From Paracoccus methylarcula (GTDB lineage Bacteria; Pseudomonadota; Alphaproteobacteria; Rhodobacterales; Rhodobacteraceae), in NCBI RefSeq assembly GCF_003007735.2, contig NZ_PXNQ02000010.1, positions 1-64,000 on the forward strand: a DNA stretch of 64,000 nt, written 5' to 3'. The notes beneath the pieces are model-generated. The model did not search any database. It had not been told where the DNA came from and saw only the letters and a program-made list of their open reading frames with translations. This document shows positions 1 to 9,012 of the stretch, in pieces (the first letter of the stretch is position 1; every line of letters starts with the position of its first letter). Both the position numbers and the translations under genes were made by a program.

Positions 1-1898
1 ATCAGGAGGATGCCGAAGCCGCAGCGCCGGTCGAAGGTGAGACCGCGGATCAGGCGGATGCCGAGACCGCAGCGCCGGTTGACGCCGAGGCGCAGGCGGA
101 AGAGCCGATTGCTGGCGAAGAGGCTCCGGTGGAACAACCGGTCGACGCGACCGAGCAGCCGGTCGAACAGGAAACCACGCAAGATGATACCCTCCCCGCA
201 CCCGGGGACGACCAGGCCCAGGAGACCGCGCCGGAGAGCCAGCCGAAGCAAGAGGTGATGGAGCAGGACGCGCAGGCACCGGCCGAGGATGCCGCTCCGG
301 CACCGGAAACTGGCGAGACCGCCGATGCCGGGGCCGCCGATGCCGAGGCCACCGATGAGGATGCGCTGGCCAAGGCCCTGGCCGAGCAGGAGGAAACTTC
401 CGACGATGCCCCGGAATCCGGCTCGCAGCAGGAGGTCGGCACGGAGGCCGAAACCGAGGTCGAAGCGGAAACCAAAACAGAGGCCGAAACGGGTGCCAGC
501 GATGGCGTCCGCCTGACCGATTCGGAAACTGCGGCGCAAAGAGCCGGGAACATGAGTGGTCTCAGCAAGGTCCTGCAAGGTGAACTCGATGCGGGGATCC
601 GTGCGGATCAACTGACCTGCCTCTCCGGTGCGGCCTATCCCTGCACTGATGGCGGGCCGGTGATGACCCCGAAAGGTGTCGTGCTGGAAGCGCAGGCCGA
701 CGGAAGCTTCATGCTGGCCCCGGCAAGCGACCAGATGTATCGCGTGAACGGGGAGGGCGAGCTGGTCGAGCGTGCCGCCGAAGAGGGCAGCACGGAAACC
801 GAGGCCGCCAAGGAAGCGGCCACCGTCACCGAGGCACCCACCGCCGCGGCCCTGACCGCGGAAAGCGGCGAGGGTGAGGTCGTTGAACAGGAGGTGACCG
901 AAGAGAACCGCCGGTCTTCCGCAGAGGATTTCGAAACCAGCCTGCACGACGCATTGTCGGGGATGGCCGGTCAGGACTCGCAGGAACAGGCGGCCAGCGC
1001 CGATGAGGACGATGACGACAATGACCTGACCAAGGCCCTGCTGCTGGGATTGGGGGCGGTTGCGGTCGGCTCGATGCTGAACAACAACCGCGAAGTGGCG
1101 CTCAGCTCGCCGGACCGGGTTGTCGTGACCCGCGCCGATGGCAGCCAGGAAGTCATCAAGGACGAGGTTGCCTTGCTGCGCCAGCCCGGTTCGACCGTCA
1201 CCACCGAGAATTTCGACGACGGCTCATCGCGCACGATCGTGACGCGGGCCGATGGCAGCAAGGTGGTGACGATCCGCGATGCCGATCTGCGCGTCCTGCG
1301 CCGGACGCTGGTTTCGGCCGATGGCAGCTCGACGCAGCTGATCGACGATACCACCGGGGTGGAGCCGGTCAATATCGCGGAACTGCCGGAACCGGCGGCC
1401 CCGGTCCGGAGCGGCGACAGCCCGCTGAACGAAGAGCAGCTTCGTGCCGCCCTGGAGCGGGAAGCCAATATCGATCGCCGCTTCACCCTGGGCCAGATCC
1501 GCAATATCCCCGAGGTGCGGGCTTTGGTCGCGCCGGTCAATATCGACGCGATCACCTTCGAGACCGGCTCGGCGGCGATCAAGCCGGATCAGGCCAAGCA
1601 ATTGTCGACGCTTGGCGATGTCATCCAGGACGCGATCAACGAGAACCCGCGCGAGATTTTCCTGATCGAGGGGCATACCGACACGGTGGGGGATGGGGCG
1701 ATGAACCTTGCCCTCTCGGATCGGCGCGCCGAATCGGTGGCGCTGGCGCTGAGCGAATATTTCGACGTGCCACCCGAGAATCTCGTCGTCCAGGGATATG
1801 GCGAGCAATATCTGAAGATCCGCGCAGAGGGTGATATTCGCGCCAACCGGCGCGCCTCGGTCCGGCGGATCACGGATCTGCTGCAGACGTCCCAGTAA
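1..1898 (+). CDS. OmpA-family outer membrane protein (5' end outside window)
   Basis: The frame is open from base 3, so only the C-terminal part of this protein is visible. The first ~200 residues are rich in Ala, Glu, Asp and Pro and look like a long disordered acidic linker. A middle section (about bases 1080-1390) repeats β-type units such as VVTRADGSQ and IVTRADGSK. The last ~130 residues form an OmpA-like peptidoglycan-binding domain with FETGSAAIKPDQ, IEGHTDTVG, LSDRRAESV and ANRRASVRRI. It probably tethers the outer membrane to the cell wall. The gene converges on cbbP. The OmpA domain assignment is firm; the role of the acidic part is inferred. Confidence 0.9.
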   Translation, partial: QEDAEAAAPVEGETADQADAETAAPVDAEAQAEEPIAGEEAPVEQPVDATEQPVEQETTQDDTLPAPGDDQAQETAPESQPKQEVMEQDAQAPAEDAAPAPETGETADAGAADAEATDEDALAKALAEQEETSDDAPESGSQQEVGTEAETEVEAETKTEAETGASDGVRLTDSETAAQRAGNMSGLSKVLQGELDAGIRADQLTCLSGAAYPCTDGGPVMTPKGVVLEAQADGSFMLAPASDQMYRVNGEGELVERAAEEGSTETEAAKEAATVTEAPTAAALTAESGEGEVVEQEVTEENRRSSAEDFETSLHDALSGMAGQDSQEQAASADEDDDDNDLTKALLLGLGAVAVGSMLNNNREVALSSPDRVVVTRADGSQEVIKDEVALLRQPGSTVTTENFDDGSSRTIVTRADGSKVVTIRDADLRVLRRTLVSADGSSTQLIDDTTGVEPVNIAELPEPAAPVRSGDSPLNEEQLRAALEREANIDRRFTLGQIRNIPEVRALVAPVNIDAITFETGSAAIKPDQAKQLSTLGDVIQDAINENPREIFLIEGHTDTVGDGAMNLALSDRRAESVALALSEYFDVPPENLVVQGYGEQYLKIRAEGDIRANRRASVRRITDLLQTSQ

Positions 1899-1929
1899 GC
1901 CGTTCGGACAGGTATCGCAGTGAAAGCGT

Positions 1930-1949
1930 CCCGGGCAATCCTGCCCGGG
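1930..1949. terminator. Hairpin between convergent genes
   Basis: A perfect 8-bp stem (CCCGGGCA / TGCCCGGG, 4-nt loop) lies between the ends of the OmpA-family gene and cbbP. No T-tract follows on either strand, so it is a possible but weak bidirectional terminator. Confidence 0.4.
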
Positions 1950-2032
1950 CGAGACCGCCCAACCCCGGCCCAATAGCACCCGGCACCTGCGACCATCTTG
2001 TCGTTCGGGGCTCTCCCCTCTTTTCGGTGACT

Positions 2033-2905
2033 TCAGGCGCGCCTGGCGTCGTTGACGAGGCGCAGGATCATCGGCGTCAGGATCAGTTGCATGGCCAGGT
2101 CCATCCGCGGCCCCGGGATGACGATCGAATTGGCCCGGCTCATCCACGACCCCTGGATCATCGAGATCAGGTAGGGAAAATCGATTCCCTTCGGATCGCG
2201 GAACCGGATCACCACGAGGCTTTCATCCGGCGTCGGGATCCAGCGGGCGATGAACGGGTTCGAGGTATCGACCACCGGAACGCGCTGGAAGTTGATGTCG
2301 GTCTGGGTGAATTGCGGGCAGATGCAATGCGCATAGGCATGCATGCGGCGCAGGATCGTGTCGGTGACGGCCTCGGTCGTATAGCCCCGGCTGGCCTTGT
2401 CGCGATGGATTTTCTGGATCCATTCCAGGTTGATCACCGGGACCACGCCGATTTTCAGATCGGCCAGTTTTGCCAGGTTGACCCGATCGTTGACGACCGC
2501 GCCATGCAGCCCCTCGTAGAACAGCAGGTCCGATCCGTCCTCGAAAGGCGCCCATTCGGTGAAACTGCCCGGAGGGGCGCCCCATTTCTCGGCCTGGGCA
2601 TCGTTATGGACATAGTGCCGGGTCTTGCCGCGGCCGGTCTGGCCATAGATGCGGAACACCTCTTCCAGTTTTTCCAGCTCATTGGCGTCATAGCTGAAAT
2701 GGCTGAAGGTCTGGTCGCCCTCGGCCTGGCGGCGGGCGAGTTCCTCTGTCATCGCCGCGCGGTCATAGCGGTGAAAGGCGTCTCCCTCGATGCTGACCGC
2801 ATTGATGCCCTCGCGGCGGAAGATCTGGTCGAAGGTGCTCTTGACCGTGGTGGTCCCCGCGCCGGAAGAGCCGGTGACCGAGATGATGGGATGTTTCCTG
2901 GACAT
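2033..2905 (-). CDS. cbbP: Phosphoribulokinase
   Basis: This enzyme phosphorylates ribulose 5-phosphate with ATP to ribulose 1,5-bisphosphate, the substrate of RuBisCO, in the cytoplasm. The 290-residue protein has the P-loop GSSGAGTTT at residues 12-20, then IEGDAFHRYDR and the segment YEGLHGAVV, all typical of the proteobacterial (octameric, short) phosphoribulokinase. The ATG is preceded by AAGGAA. It sits 15 bp downstream of cbbF on the same strand, the usual cbbF-cbbP order, so the two are probably co-transcribed. No RuBisCO, transketolase or cbbR gene is visible in the window. Confidence 0.95.
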   Translation of the reverse strand: MSRKHPIISVTGSSGAGTTTVKSTFDQIFRREGINAVSIEGDAFHRYDRAAMTEELARRQAEGDQTFSHFSYDANELEKLEEVFRIYGQTGRGKTRHYVHNDAQAEKWGAPPGSFTEWAPFEDGSDLLFYEGLHGAVVNDRVNLAKLADLKIGVVPVINLEWIQKIHRDKASRGYTTEAVTDTILRRMHAYAHCICPQFTQTDINFQRVPVVDTSNPFIARWIPTPDESLVVIRFRDPKGIDFPYLISMIQGSWMSRANSIVIPGPRMDLAMQLILTPMILRLVNDARRA

Positions 2906-2920
2906 GGATGTTCCTTTGGA

Positions 2921-3928
2921 TCAGACGCGGAACAACCCGCGATTGCCGAAAAGGGCGGACACTTCCGGTTCGGGAAGATCGTGATAGGTGGCCACGCGGC
3001 CGACCTTGTCGGGCGTGCCGAAGACGAAGGGGGCCGGGGCATGCAGGCTGGCCGGCACCCGGTCGAGTATCCGGTTGATGCCGTCGGTGGCCCTGCCGCC
3101 CGATTGCTCGACCAGGAAGGCGATGGGCGCGCATTCATGGACCAGCCGCAGCCGCCCCTCGGCATGGCCGATCCGCGCATCGCCGGGGTCGAGGAAAATC
3201 CCCCCGCGCAAGATTATGCGATGCGTCTCGGCCACCAGCGAGGCGGTCCAGCGCATGTTGAAATTCTTGCCATGCGGCCCGTCTATGCCCGCAAGGCAGT
3301 CGTCGATATAGGCCCGGATCGGCTGCGACCAGTGCCGGTAATTCGAGACATTGATGGCGAATTCCCCCATCTCGCACCGATCCGGAAGCGGGGGGGCGGG
3401 GAACTCGCGGAAAATCCCGGCCTCGCGGTCAAGGATGAATTTGCGCAACCCGTCGCCAAGGCTGACCATCAGGAGGGTCTGCGGCCCATAGATGAAATAC
3501 CCTGCCGCCTCGATATGACGGCCTGCCCGCAGGAAAGTGGCCCCGGGGGCGTCCTGAGCCTGCTGGATGCTGAAGATCGTGCCGGTCGGGATATTCATGT
3601 CGATATCGGAGAAGCCATCCAGCGGATCGATGGCAAGGGCGAGACCACCCGCCGGATCGATCTCGACCGCGCTGCCGCGCGCCTTCGAGGCGTACCAGCG
3701 GATTCCCGCATGTTTCACGGCGGCACGGAATTCGGCATCGGCGATCAGGTCCGGGGCTTTCCGTGCCCCGCCATCCACGACCGTTCCGGCAGTTCCCGGG
3801 AAATTCCCGGTCAGCCCGCCCATCGAGATGCGCGAGGACAGGGCATGGGCCACCCGGCACAGCGCAACGACCGGCTTTTCCAGATGCGCGGGAAAGGCGC
3901 GCCCGGCCAGTTGCTGGATCTGCGTCAT
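2921..3928 (-). CDS. cbbF: Fructose-1,6-bisphosphatase, class I
   Basis: It hydrolyses fructose 1,6-bisphosphate (and often sedoheptulose 1,7-bisphosphate) in the Calvin cycle or gluconeogenesis. The 335-residue protein carries the metal and substrate motif DPLDGFSDIDMN followed by IPTGTIFSI, which is diagnostic for class I enzymes. The chosen ATG gives MTQIQQLAGR and has GGGAGG eight bases upstream. An in-frame ATG seven codons earlier lies ahead of that ribosome-binding site and is less likely. The pairing with cbbP points to the Calvin-cycle isozyme rather than a purely gluconeogenic one. Confidence 0.94.
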   Translation of the reverse strand: MTQIQQLAGRAFPAHLEKPVVALCRVAHALSSRISMGGLTGNFPGTAGTVVDGGARKAPDLIADAEFRAAVKHAGIRWYASKARGSAVEIDPAGGLALAIDPLDGFSDIDMNIPTGTIFSIQQAQDAPGATFLRAGRHIEAAGYFIYGPQTLLMVSLGDGLRKFILDREAGIFREFPAPPLPDRCEMGEFAINVSNYRHWSQPIRAYIDDCLAGIDGPHGKNFNMRWTASLVAETHRIILRGGIFLDPGDARIGHAEGRLRLVHECAPIAFLVEQSGGRATDGINRILDRVPASLHAPAPFVFGTPDKVGRVATYHDLPEPEVSALFGNRGLFRV

Positions 3929-3989
3929 GGACTGAACCTCCCCTTTCATGCCCGCTTCGCAACTCGCTATTTCATTCCGGGATGATAGG

Positions 3990-4003
3990 AAATTTTAAAA
4001 TTT
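3990..4003. promoter_or_regulatory. AT-rich 14-bp palindrome upstream of cbbF
   Basis: AAATTTTAAAATTT is a perfect palindrome about 60 bp upstream of the cbbF start, in otherwise G+C-rich DNA. On the minus strand it is followed by TATCAT, a possible -10 element, with GCGACA 16 bp further upstream as a weak -35. It may be the cbbF promoter region or a regulator (for example CbbR) site. No experiment supports this. Confidence 0.35.
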
Positions 4004-4471
4004 TGTCGCTACCGGAAAGAAAACAACGCGTCTTCTGGACAGGATCACGCCGAAACAGCCGCGCGCGCTTTGGGAGCAGGATGATCGCGGAACGGTTGTG
4101 GCCGTCGCCAGGGCGATCGGACTTGCGTGCCGGCGGCGCATATCCAGCTGGAAAATCTTTAGGGAACAGTTGGCTGCGCGCTTGCTGACCGTGATATGGC
4201 GGGGACTGGCAGACGTCGCGGGGCAAGACCTTGCTGCGCGCCCATGACCGGATCGACGCCGCGACGATCCTGCCTTGGCCGACCTGGATTCGCTGAACCG
4301 CGGGGCCTGCGGCAATTTGACGCTAGGGCAGTGGCCACCAGCAAATATCTCGCGCCCGGATCGATACCTCGTCACCATTCACGGTTCCGGCACCCCCTCG
4401 GGACATCCGGTGAACATGATACGGAGCCGCTTTCGGCGGCCGGGCGCGATGAAATCGGGGGAGATGCAAGT
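4004..4471. other. Intergenic stretch without a recognisable gene
   Basis: About 470 bp between the cbbF upstream region and the SRP RNA. Several short open frames exist but none has a recognisable domain, convincing start or ribosome-binding site. A cbbR gene, which often sits here divergently, is not present in readable form. Confidence 0.5.
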
Positions 4472-4565
4472 GAGAGGCTGGACAACGACCCAAGCGGGAC
4501 TCGTTACGGCTGCTTCCTTCCGGACCTGACCGGGTTGGCGAGGCGCCTGCCCGCGCCAACCTCTC
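4472..4565 (-). ncRNA. ffs: Signal recognition particle RNA (4.5S, small bacterial type)
   Basis: On the minus strand the sequence contains the universal SRP core GGTCAGGTCCGGAAGGAAGC followed by AGCC. The ends pair as GAGAGG with CCTCTC, giving a closed hairpin RNA of about 94 nt, the usual length for alphaproteobacteria. The RNA binds Ffh and targets nascent membrane proteins to the Sec translocon. A good promoter lies directly upstream. Confidence 0.95.
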
Positions 4566-4571
4566 GCCCTC

Positions 4572-4600
4572 TATCTAAGCGGCGATGCGTCGCGATGCAA
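4572..4600 (-). promoter_or_regulatory. Sigma-70-type promoter of the SRP RNA gene
   Basis: On the minus strand TTGCAT (-35) and TAGATA (-10) are separated by 17 bp. The -10 box ends seven bases before the predicted 5' end of the RNA. Spacing and placement fit a housekeeping promoter. Confidence 0.65.
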
Positions 4601-4922
4601 CCCCGCCGGAGACCGGCGGAAAGGTGGATTTCCTGCCCGGCCGGAGGGCAGTCCCGCCTCCTAGTGCCGGTTGTTCCGGCATCGGGAATATCCGCGCCGG
4701 GGATCGGCGGGAAATTGCGATGGAACCAAAGAACCCCGTGAAACATGCCGTAAAGGACAGGCTCCCAAGGGGGCTGAAACGAGTCATAAACGGATTATTA
4801 ACATATCGTGGATTGTGGCTATGCTGACGACGTGGTTGAACAGTTCGCCGGGAATGGATTATCAGCACTCGGACGCGGCATATATGCCGCTATATTCCGG
4901 TAGGCGATCTGGACGGTTCCTT
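4601..4922. other. Intergenic stretch without a recognisable gene
   Basis: About 320 bp between the ffs promoter and the SRPBCC gene. An open frame reads through from upstream into the SRPBCC gene, but its residues are not protein-like before about base 4900. Nothing else was recognised. Confidence 0.4.
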
Positions 4923-5378
4923 ATGAAATTTTCTACGCGCATCGATGCGGAGATGCCCGCTTCGCGATTGTTTGACAAGGTCAATGATTTCAATCGGCTG
5001 GAGCAACTGCTGATCCAACGCGGCGCCAGCGTGACGCGGATCGACCCCGCCGATGAGCCCGGAACCGGGATGGGTTGGAACATCGCCTTCGACTGGCGCG
5101 GGAGGGAACGGGCCCTGCGCCTGGAAGTGGTGCGGTTCGACCGGCCCGAGCATGTGACCATGACAGGGCTGTCCGAGGCCCTGGAACTGACGATCGATTC
5201 GAGCGTCGTCGCACTGAGTCAGACCCGCTCGCGCCTTGTTTTCGAAGCGGATATCCGTCCGCGCAACATGCGCGCCCGGCTGATGCTGCAGACCGCCAAG
5301 CTGGGCAAGGCGCGGCTGGATCGCCGCTTCGAGACGCGAATCAGGGAACTCGTGGGTGAATTGGGAGGGTTGGGCTGA
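4923..5378 (+). CDS. SRPBCC-family protein (polyketide cyclase/START-like fold)
   Basis: A 151-residue cytoplasmic protein beginning MKFSTRIDAEMPASRLFDKV, the usual N-terminus of SRPBCC proteins in which a β-strand is followed by a 'phase' helix pair. Later segments (DPADEPGTGMGWNIAF, LVFEADIRPRNMRARL) fit the curved β-sheet and C-terminal helix. These proteins bind hydrophobic ligands or act as cyclases or chaperones; the ligand cannot be read from the sequence. The start was chosen by homology pattern because no strong ribosome-binding site is visible, and an ATG at 4857 is possible. The gene converges on pheA. Confidence 0.75.
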   Translation: MKFSTRIDAEMPASRLFDKVNDFNRLEQLLIQRGASVTRIDPADEPGTGMGWNIAFDWRGRERALRLEVVRFDRPEHVTMTGLSEALELTIDSSVVALSQTRSRLVFEADIRPRNMRARLMLQTAKLGKARLDRRFETRIRELVGELGGLG

Positions 5379-5399
5379 CGCCCGGCCTCGGCTTCGCGA

Positions 5400-6245
5400 T
5401 CACTGTTCCTGTGTCTTCCGCAATGGATCGGCCGGGTAGACGCCCAGAATTTCCAGCATCGACGTGAAATAGCTCAACTCGTCCAGGGCGCGCCGGACGG
5501 CCGGATCCTCGGGATGTCCCTGGATATCGGCATAGAACTGCGTCGCGGTAAACACGCCATCGACCATGTAGCTTTCCAGCTTGGTCATGTTGACGCCATT
5601 CGTCGCGAACCCGCCCATGGCCTTGTAGAGCGCGGCGGGAATGTTGCGGACCCGGAAGACGAAACTGGTCAGCATCTCTTCGGCGCGGCGGCTGTGGTCG
5701 GGTTCGCGCGACATGAGCAGGAAACGGGTGGTGTTGTTCTGCCGGTCCTCGATCTCGTCCGCCAGACGGTCCAGCCCGTAGATCTCGCTGGCCAATGGGG
5801 CGGCAAGCGCTGCCAGCGACCGATTGTCGCGGGCGGCCACCTCCTTTGCCGATCCGGCGGTGTCGGCGCCGGTGATCCCGTGAATCCCTTGTTCGCGCAG
5901 GAAATTGCGGCACTGTCCCAGCAGGACGGGATGGCTCATCGCCTCGCGGATCGCGGTAAGCGGCGTGCCGGGCAGGGCGAGCAGGCTGATATGGACCCGG
6001 ACGAATGCCTCGTCGATGATATGCAGGCCGGATTCGGGCAGCAAATGGTGGATATCCGCAACGCGGCCATAGGTCGAATTCTCGACCGGCAGCATGGCCA
6101 GATCGGCCTTTCCGGCGCGCACCGCCTCGATCACGTCCTCGAAGGTCCGGCAGGGCAGCGCCTCCATCTCGGGGCGCGCCTTGCGGCAGGCCTCGTGGCT
6201 ATAGGCGCCCGGTTCGCCCTGGAATGCGATGCGGTTGGTGGTCAT
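5400..6245 (-). CDS. pheA: Prephenate dehydratase
   Basis: It converts prephenate to phenylpyruvate in phenylalanine biosynthesis. The 281-residue protein is the monofunctional type without a chorismate mutase domain. The catalytic domain starts IAFQGEPGAYSHEA and includes LPVENSTYGRV and the NNTTRFLLM segment holding the catalytic TRF motif. A C-terminal ACT domain follows (FVFRVRNIPAALYKAMGGFA, KLESYMVDG) and should bind phenylalanine for feedback control. It is transcribed divergently from cycM with 120 bp between them. Confidence 0.95.
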   Translation of the reverse strand: MTTNRIAFQGEPGAYSHEACRKARPEMEALPCRTFEDVIEAVRAGKADLAMLPVENSTYGRVADIHHLLPESGLHIIDEAFVRVHISLLALPGTPLTAIREAMSHPVLLGQCRNFLREQGIHGITGADTAGSAKEVAARDNRSLAALAAPLASEIYGLDRLADEIEDRQNNTTRFLLMSREPDHSRRAEEMLTSFVFRVRNIPAALYKAMGGFATNGVNMTKLESYMVDGVFTATQFYADIQGHPEDPAVRRALDELSYFTSMLEILGVYPADPLRKTQEQ

Positions 6246-6365
6246 GTCGGCGCTCCGATGTCCGAATTTTAGCTGTCGGCAGGGTAACTATACCTTGATC
6301 CCGGAAAGCGAAAGCGGATAGACAAAGCCGGAATTGACGAGCTTACCAATCGGGGACCGCACGCG

Positions 6366-6902
6366 ATGTTCGATACCATGACCGTGACGAAGGCAGCCGG
6401 GGCGCTGATCGGCGCACTTCTGTTTCTGCTTCTGGCTAACTGGGCGGCGAGCAGCCTTTATCACGTCGGTTCCGGCGGTCACGGCGAAGGGGAGGAGCAT
6501 GCGCAGGCATATTCCATCGAGGTGCCGGAAACCGAAGAGGGCGGCGGGGCCGCCGAGGAAGAGCAGATCGATTTCGCCGCGCTGATGGAGGCTGCCGATC
6601 CCGCCGCCGGTGAAAAGGGATTCGGCAAATGCAAGGCCTGCCACAAGCTTGACGGCACCGACGGCACCGGCCCGCATCTGAACGGCGTGGTCGGGCGCGA
6701 CGTGGCCTCGGTCGGAGGCTTCGGCTATTCCGATGCGATGGTCGCCCATGCCGAAGAGGCGCCGCAATGGACGCCCGAGGCGCTGCAGGAGTTCCTGGCC
6801 AATCCCAAGGGCGTCGTCAAAGGCACCAAGATGTCCTTCGCCGGCCTGAAAAAGCCCGAGGACCGCGCCGATCTGATCGCCTATCTGCAAAGCGTCCAGT
6901 AA
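6366..6902 (+). CDS. cycM: Membrane-anchored cytochrome c552
   Basis: A class I cytochrome c carrying electrons from the bc1 complex to the cytochrome aa3 oxidase on the periplasmic face. The 178-residue protein has an uncleaved membrane anchor at residues ~9-30 ([16 protein letters not shown]), a charged Gly/Glu-rich linker to ~65, and a haem domain with C89-KA-C92-H93. The likely sixth ligand is M156 in GTKMSFAG. Length and domain order match Paracoccus CycM. No strong ribosome-binding site is seen before the ATG. A rho-independent terminator follows. Confidence 0.93.
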   Translation: MFDTMTVTKAAGALIGALLFLLLANWAASSLYHVGSGGHGEGEEHAQAYSIEVPETEEGGGAAEEEQIDFAALMEAADPAAGEKGFGKCKACHKLDGTDGTGPHLNGVVGRDVASVGGFGYSDAMVAHAEEAPQWTPEALQEFLANPKGVVKGTKMSFAGLKKPEDRADLIAYLQSVQ

Positions 6903-6925
6903 GCTTTTCCATTGCATGTATCGAA

Positions 6926-6953
6926 GGCGCGGCTTTGCCCGCGCCTTTTTTCT
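6926..6953 (+). terminator. Rho-independent terminator of cycM
   Basis: GGCGCGG and CCGCGCC form a 7-bp stem with a short loop, directly followed by TTTTTTCTTT, just downstream of the cycM stop. Confidence 0.8.
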
Positions 6954-7049
6954 TTGCGCTCGCGGAATGTGTTCACGAAAACGCGGCTTGATTACCGGGA
7001 GGCTACTCGCCTAGCGTGACGCTCAACCATTCGTTGTTGGAGTCCGTCT

Positions 7050-8905
7050 ATGCGCCATCTCGCCCTGATTGCCGCCTTCCTGCTTGGAGCAGCTCCGGCT
7101 GCGTTGTCTCAGGAGGCTTCTGCCAATGGCGAGAAGATCATCAAGTCCCACGGCATCACCTATTTCGGCGAGCCGCAACTGCCGGCGGATTTCAAGCATC
7201 TTCCCTATGTGAACCCCGATGCGCCCAAAGGGGGCGAATTGTCGCAATACGGGATAGGCGGTTATGACAGTTTCAATCCATATACCTTTCGCGGCCGGGC
7301 GACCGCACCAAGCGTCATGGCGATCGAAGACCTGATGATATCGGTGGCGGACGATCCCCTGGCCAGCTATTGCCTGCTATGCGAGACCATCGAATATCCC
7401 GAAAGCCGCGATTGGGTGATTTTCAACCTGCGGCCCGAGGCGAAGTTCAGTGACGGCACACCGCTTACCGCGGAGGATGTCAAGTTCACCCATGACTTGC
7501 TGCGGGAGAAGGCCTTCTCATCCTATCGCACCATGCTGCAGGAATATGTCGAGAAGGTCGAGGTTCTCGATCCGCATCGTGTCCGGTTCTCCTTCACGCC
7601 AGAGGCTCCGCGCCGCGACGTGATCTCGCAGATGGGGGGCATGAGCGTCTTCTCGAAGAAGGATTTCGAGGAAAACGAATATGATCTGACGCAGCCGACG
7701 AAGAAACCTTTCCTTGGTTCCGGCCCTTATGTTCTTGAACGGCAGGATTTCGGGCGCTCGATCACCTTGCGGCGCAATCCGGATTATTGGGGCAAGGATT
7801 TGCCGATCAATATCGGGCGGCATAATTTCGACAGGTTGCGCTTTGAATATTTCGACGATTACGATGCCGCCTTCGAGGCCTTCAAGGCGGGCGTCTACAC
7901 GTTCCGGGTCGAACAATCCGATCAGCATTGGGCAACGCGCTACAATTTTCCCGCCTTCAATAACGGAGATGTCGTCAAGGCTGCGCTGCCCAATGGCAGT
8001 ATCGCCGATGCCGATGCCTGGGTGTTCAACCTGCGGCGCGAGAAATTCCAGGATCCGCGCGTGCGCGAAGCCATCGGGTTGATGTTCAATTTCGAGTGGA
8101 GCAACTCTTCGCTGTTCTACGATTTGAACAGCGGGTGACCTCGCTGTGGGAAAACACCGATCTGAAGGCCACAGGTGTGCCGTCAGAGGCGGAACTGGCC
8201 CTTTTGGAACCCTTGGCGGATGATTTGCCCGAAGGGGTGCTGACCGGTGAGCCGGTGATGCCACCGAAATCCGGCGACCGTCAGTTGGACCGCAGGAACA
8301 TGCGCAAGGCAGCGGCCCTGCTGGATGAGGCCGGATGGAAAACCGGCAGCGACGGGATGCGCCGCAATGACAAGGGCCAGACATTGAAGGTCGGGTTCCT
8401 CTATCACAACCAGAGCATCGAGCGTTACACGACTCCGTTCGTCCAGAACCTGCGCACGCTTGGCGTTGACGCGGTGGCGGAACGGGTCGATCCGTCCGAG
8501 GTGACGACCCGCACCCGCTCCCATGATTTCGACGTGATCGAGACGACACTGGGCGGCGCCTATGTCTTTGCGGGTGGCATGGAACAGCATTACGGTTCGG
8601 AGGATGCGGATGACGTCTTCAATCCGATGGGGCTGAGAAACCCGGCGGTGGATGCATTGCTCAAGACCGGGCAGAAGGCGACCACCCTGGAAGAGACCAA
8701 TATCGTCATCAGCGCGCTTGACCGGGTGATGCGGGCGCTGCGGTTCTGGATTCCGCAATGGTACAAGCCCGATCATCTGGTGGCCTATTACGATTACTAC
8801 GAACATCCCGAGGAATTGCCGCCCCTGGCTATCGGCGTGACGGATTTCTGGTGGGCGAATTCCGAGAAACTGGAAGAACTCAAGCAGAAAGGCGCGCTCC
8901 GATAA
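7050..8905 (+). CDS. yejA: Peptide/microcin C-type ABC transporter substrate-binding protein YejA (frameshifted)
   Basis: Family 5 extracellular solute-binding protein that captures oligopeptides in the periplasm for YejBEF. A signal peptide (MRHLALIAAFLLGAAPAALS) is followed by KSHGITYFGEPQLP and YVNPDAPKGGELSQYGIGGY, typical of YejA. The reading frame breaks between about 8125 and 8140: SNSSLFYDL in one frame should continue as EQRVTSLWENTDLKATG in another, as if one base were missing. Joined, the protein is ~618 residues, the normal length, and both halves stay conserved. The break is therefore more likely a sequence error than true decay. First gene of yejABEF. Confidence 0.85.
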
Positions 8906-9012
8906 CGGGCAAGTGGCTTGATTTTCGAGGCGGTATTGCCCAGAAGACGTGACAACCGAACAGGACCGCCAAGGTCCGCAATGTCCCAAGGGGCGGGCAG
9001 AAGGACAGGCTG

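Noticed and set aside
2027..3985. A 652-residue open frame on the plus strand
   Set aside because: It is antisense to cbbP and cbbF, both with firm catalytic motifs.
4196..4741. A possible gene of ~180 residues on the plus strand
   Set aside because: It overlaps the 4.5S RNA gene on the opposite strand and has no domain or ribosome-binding site.
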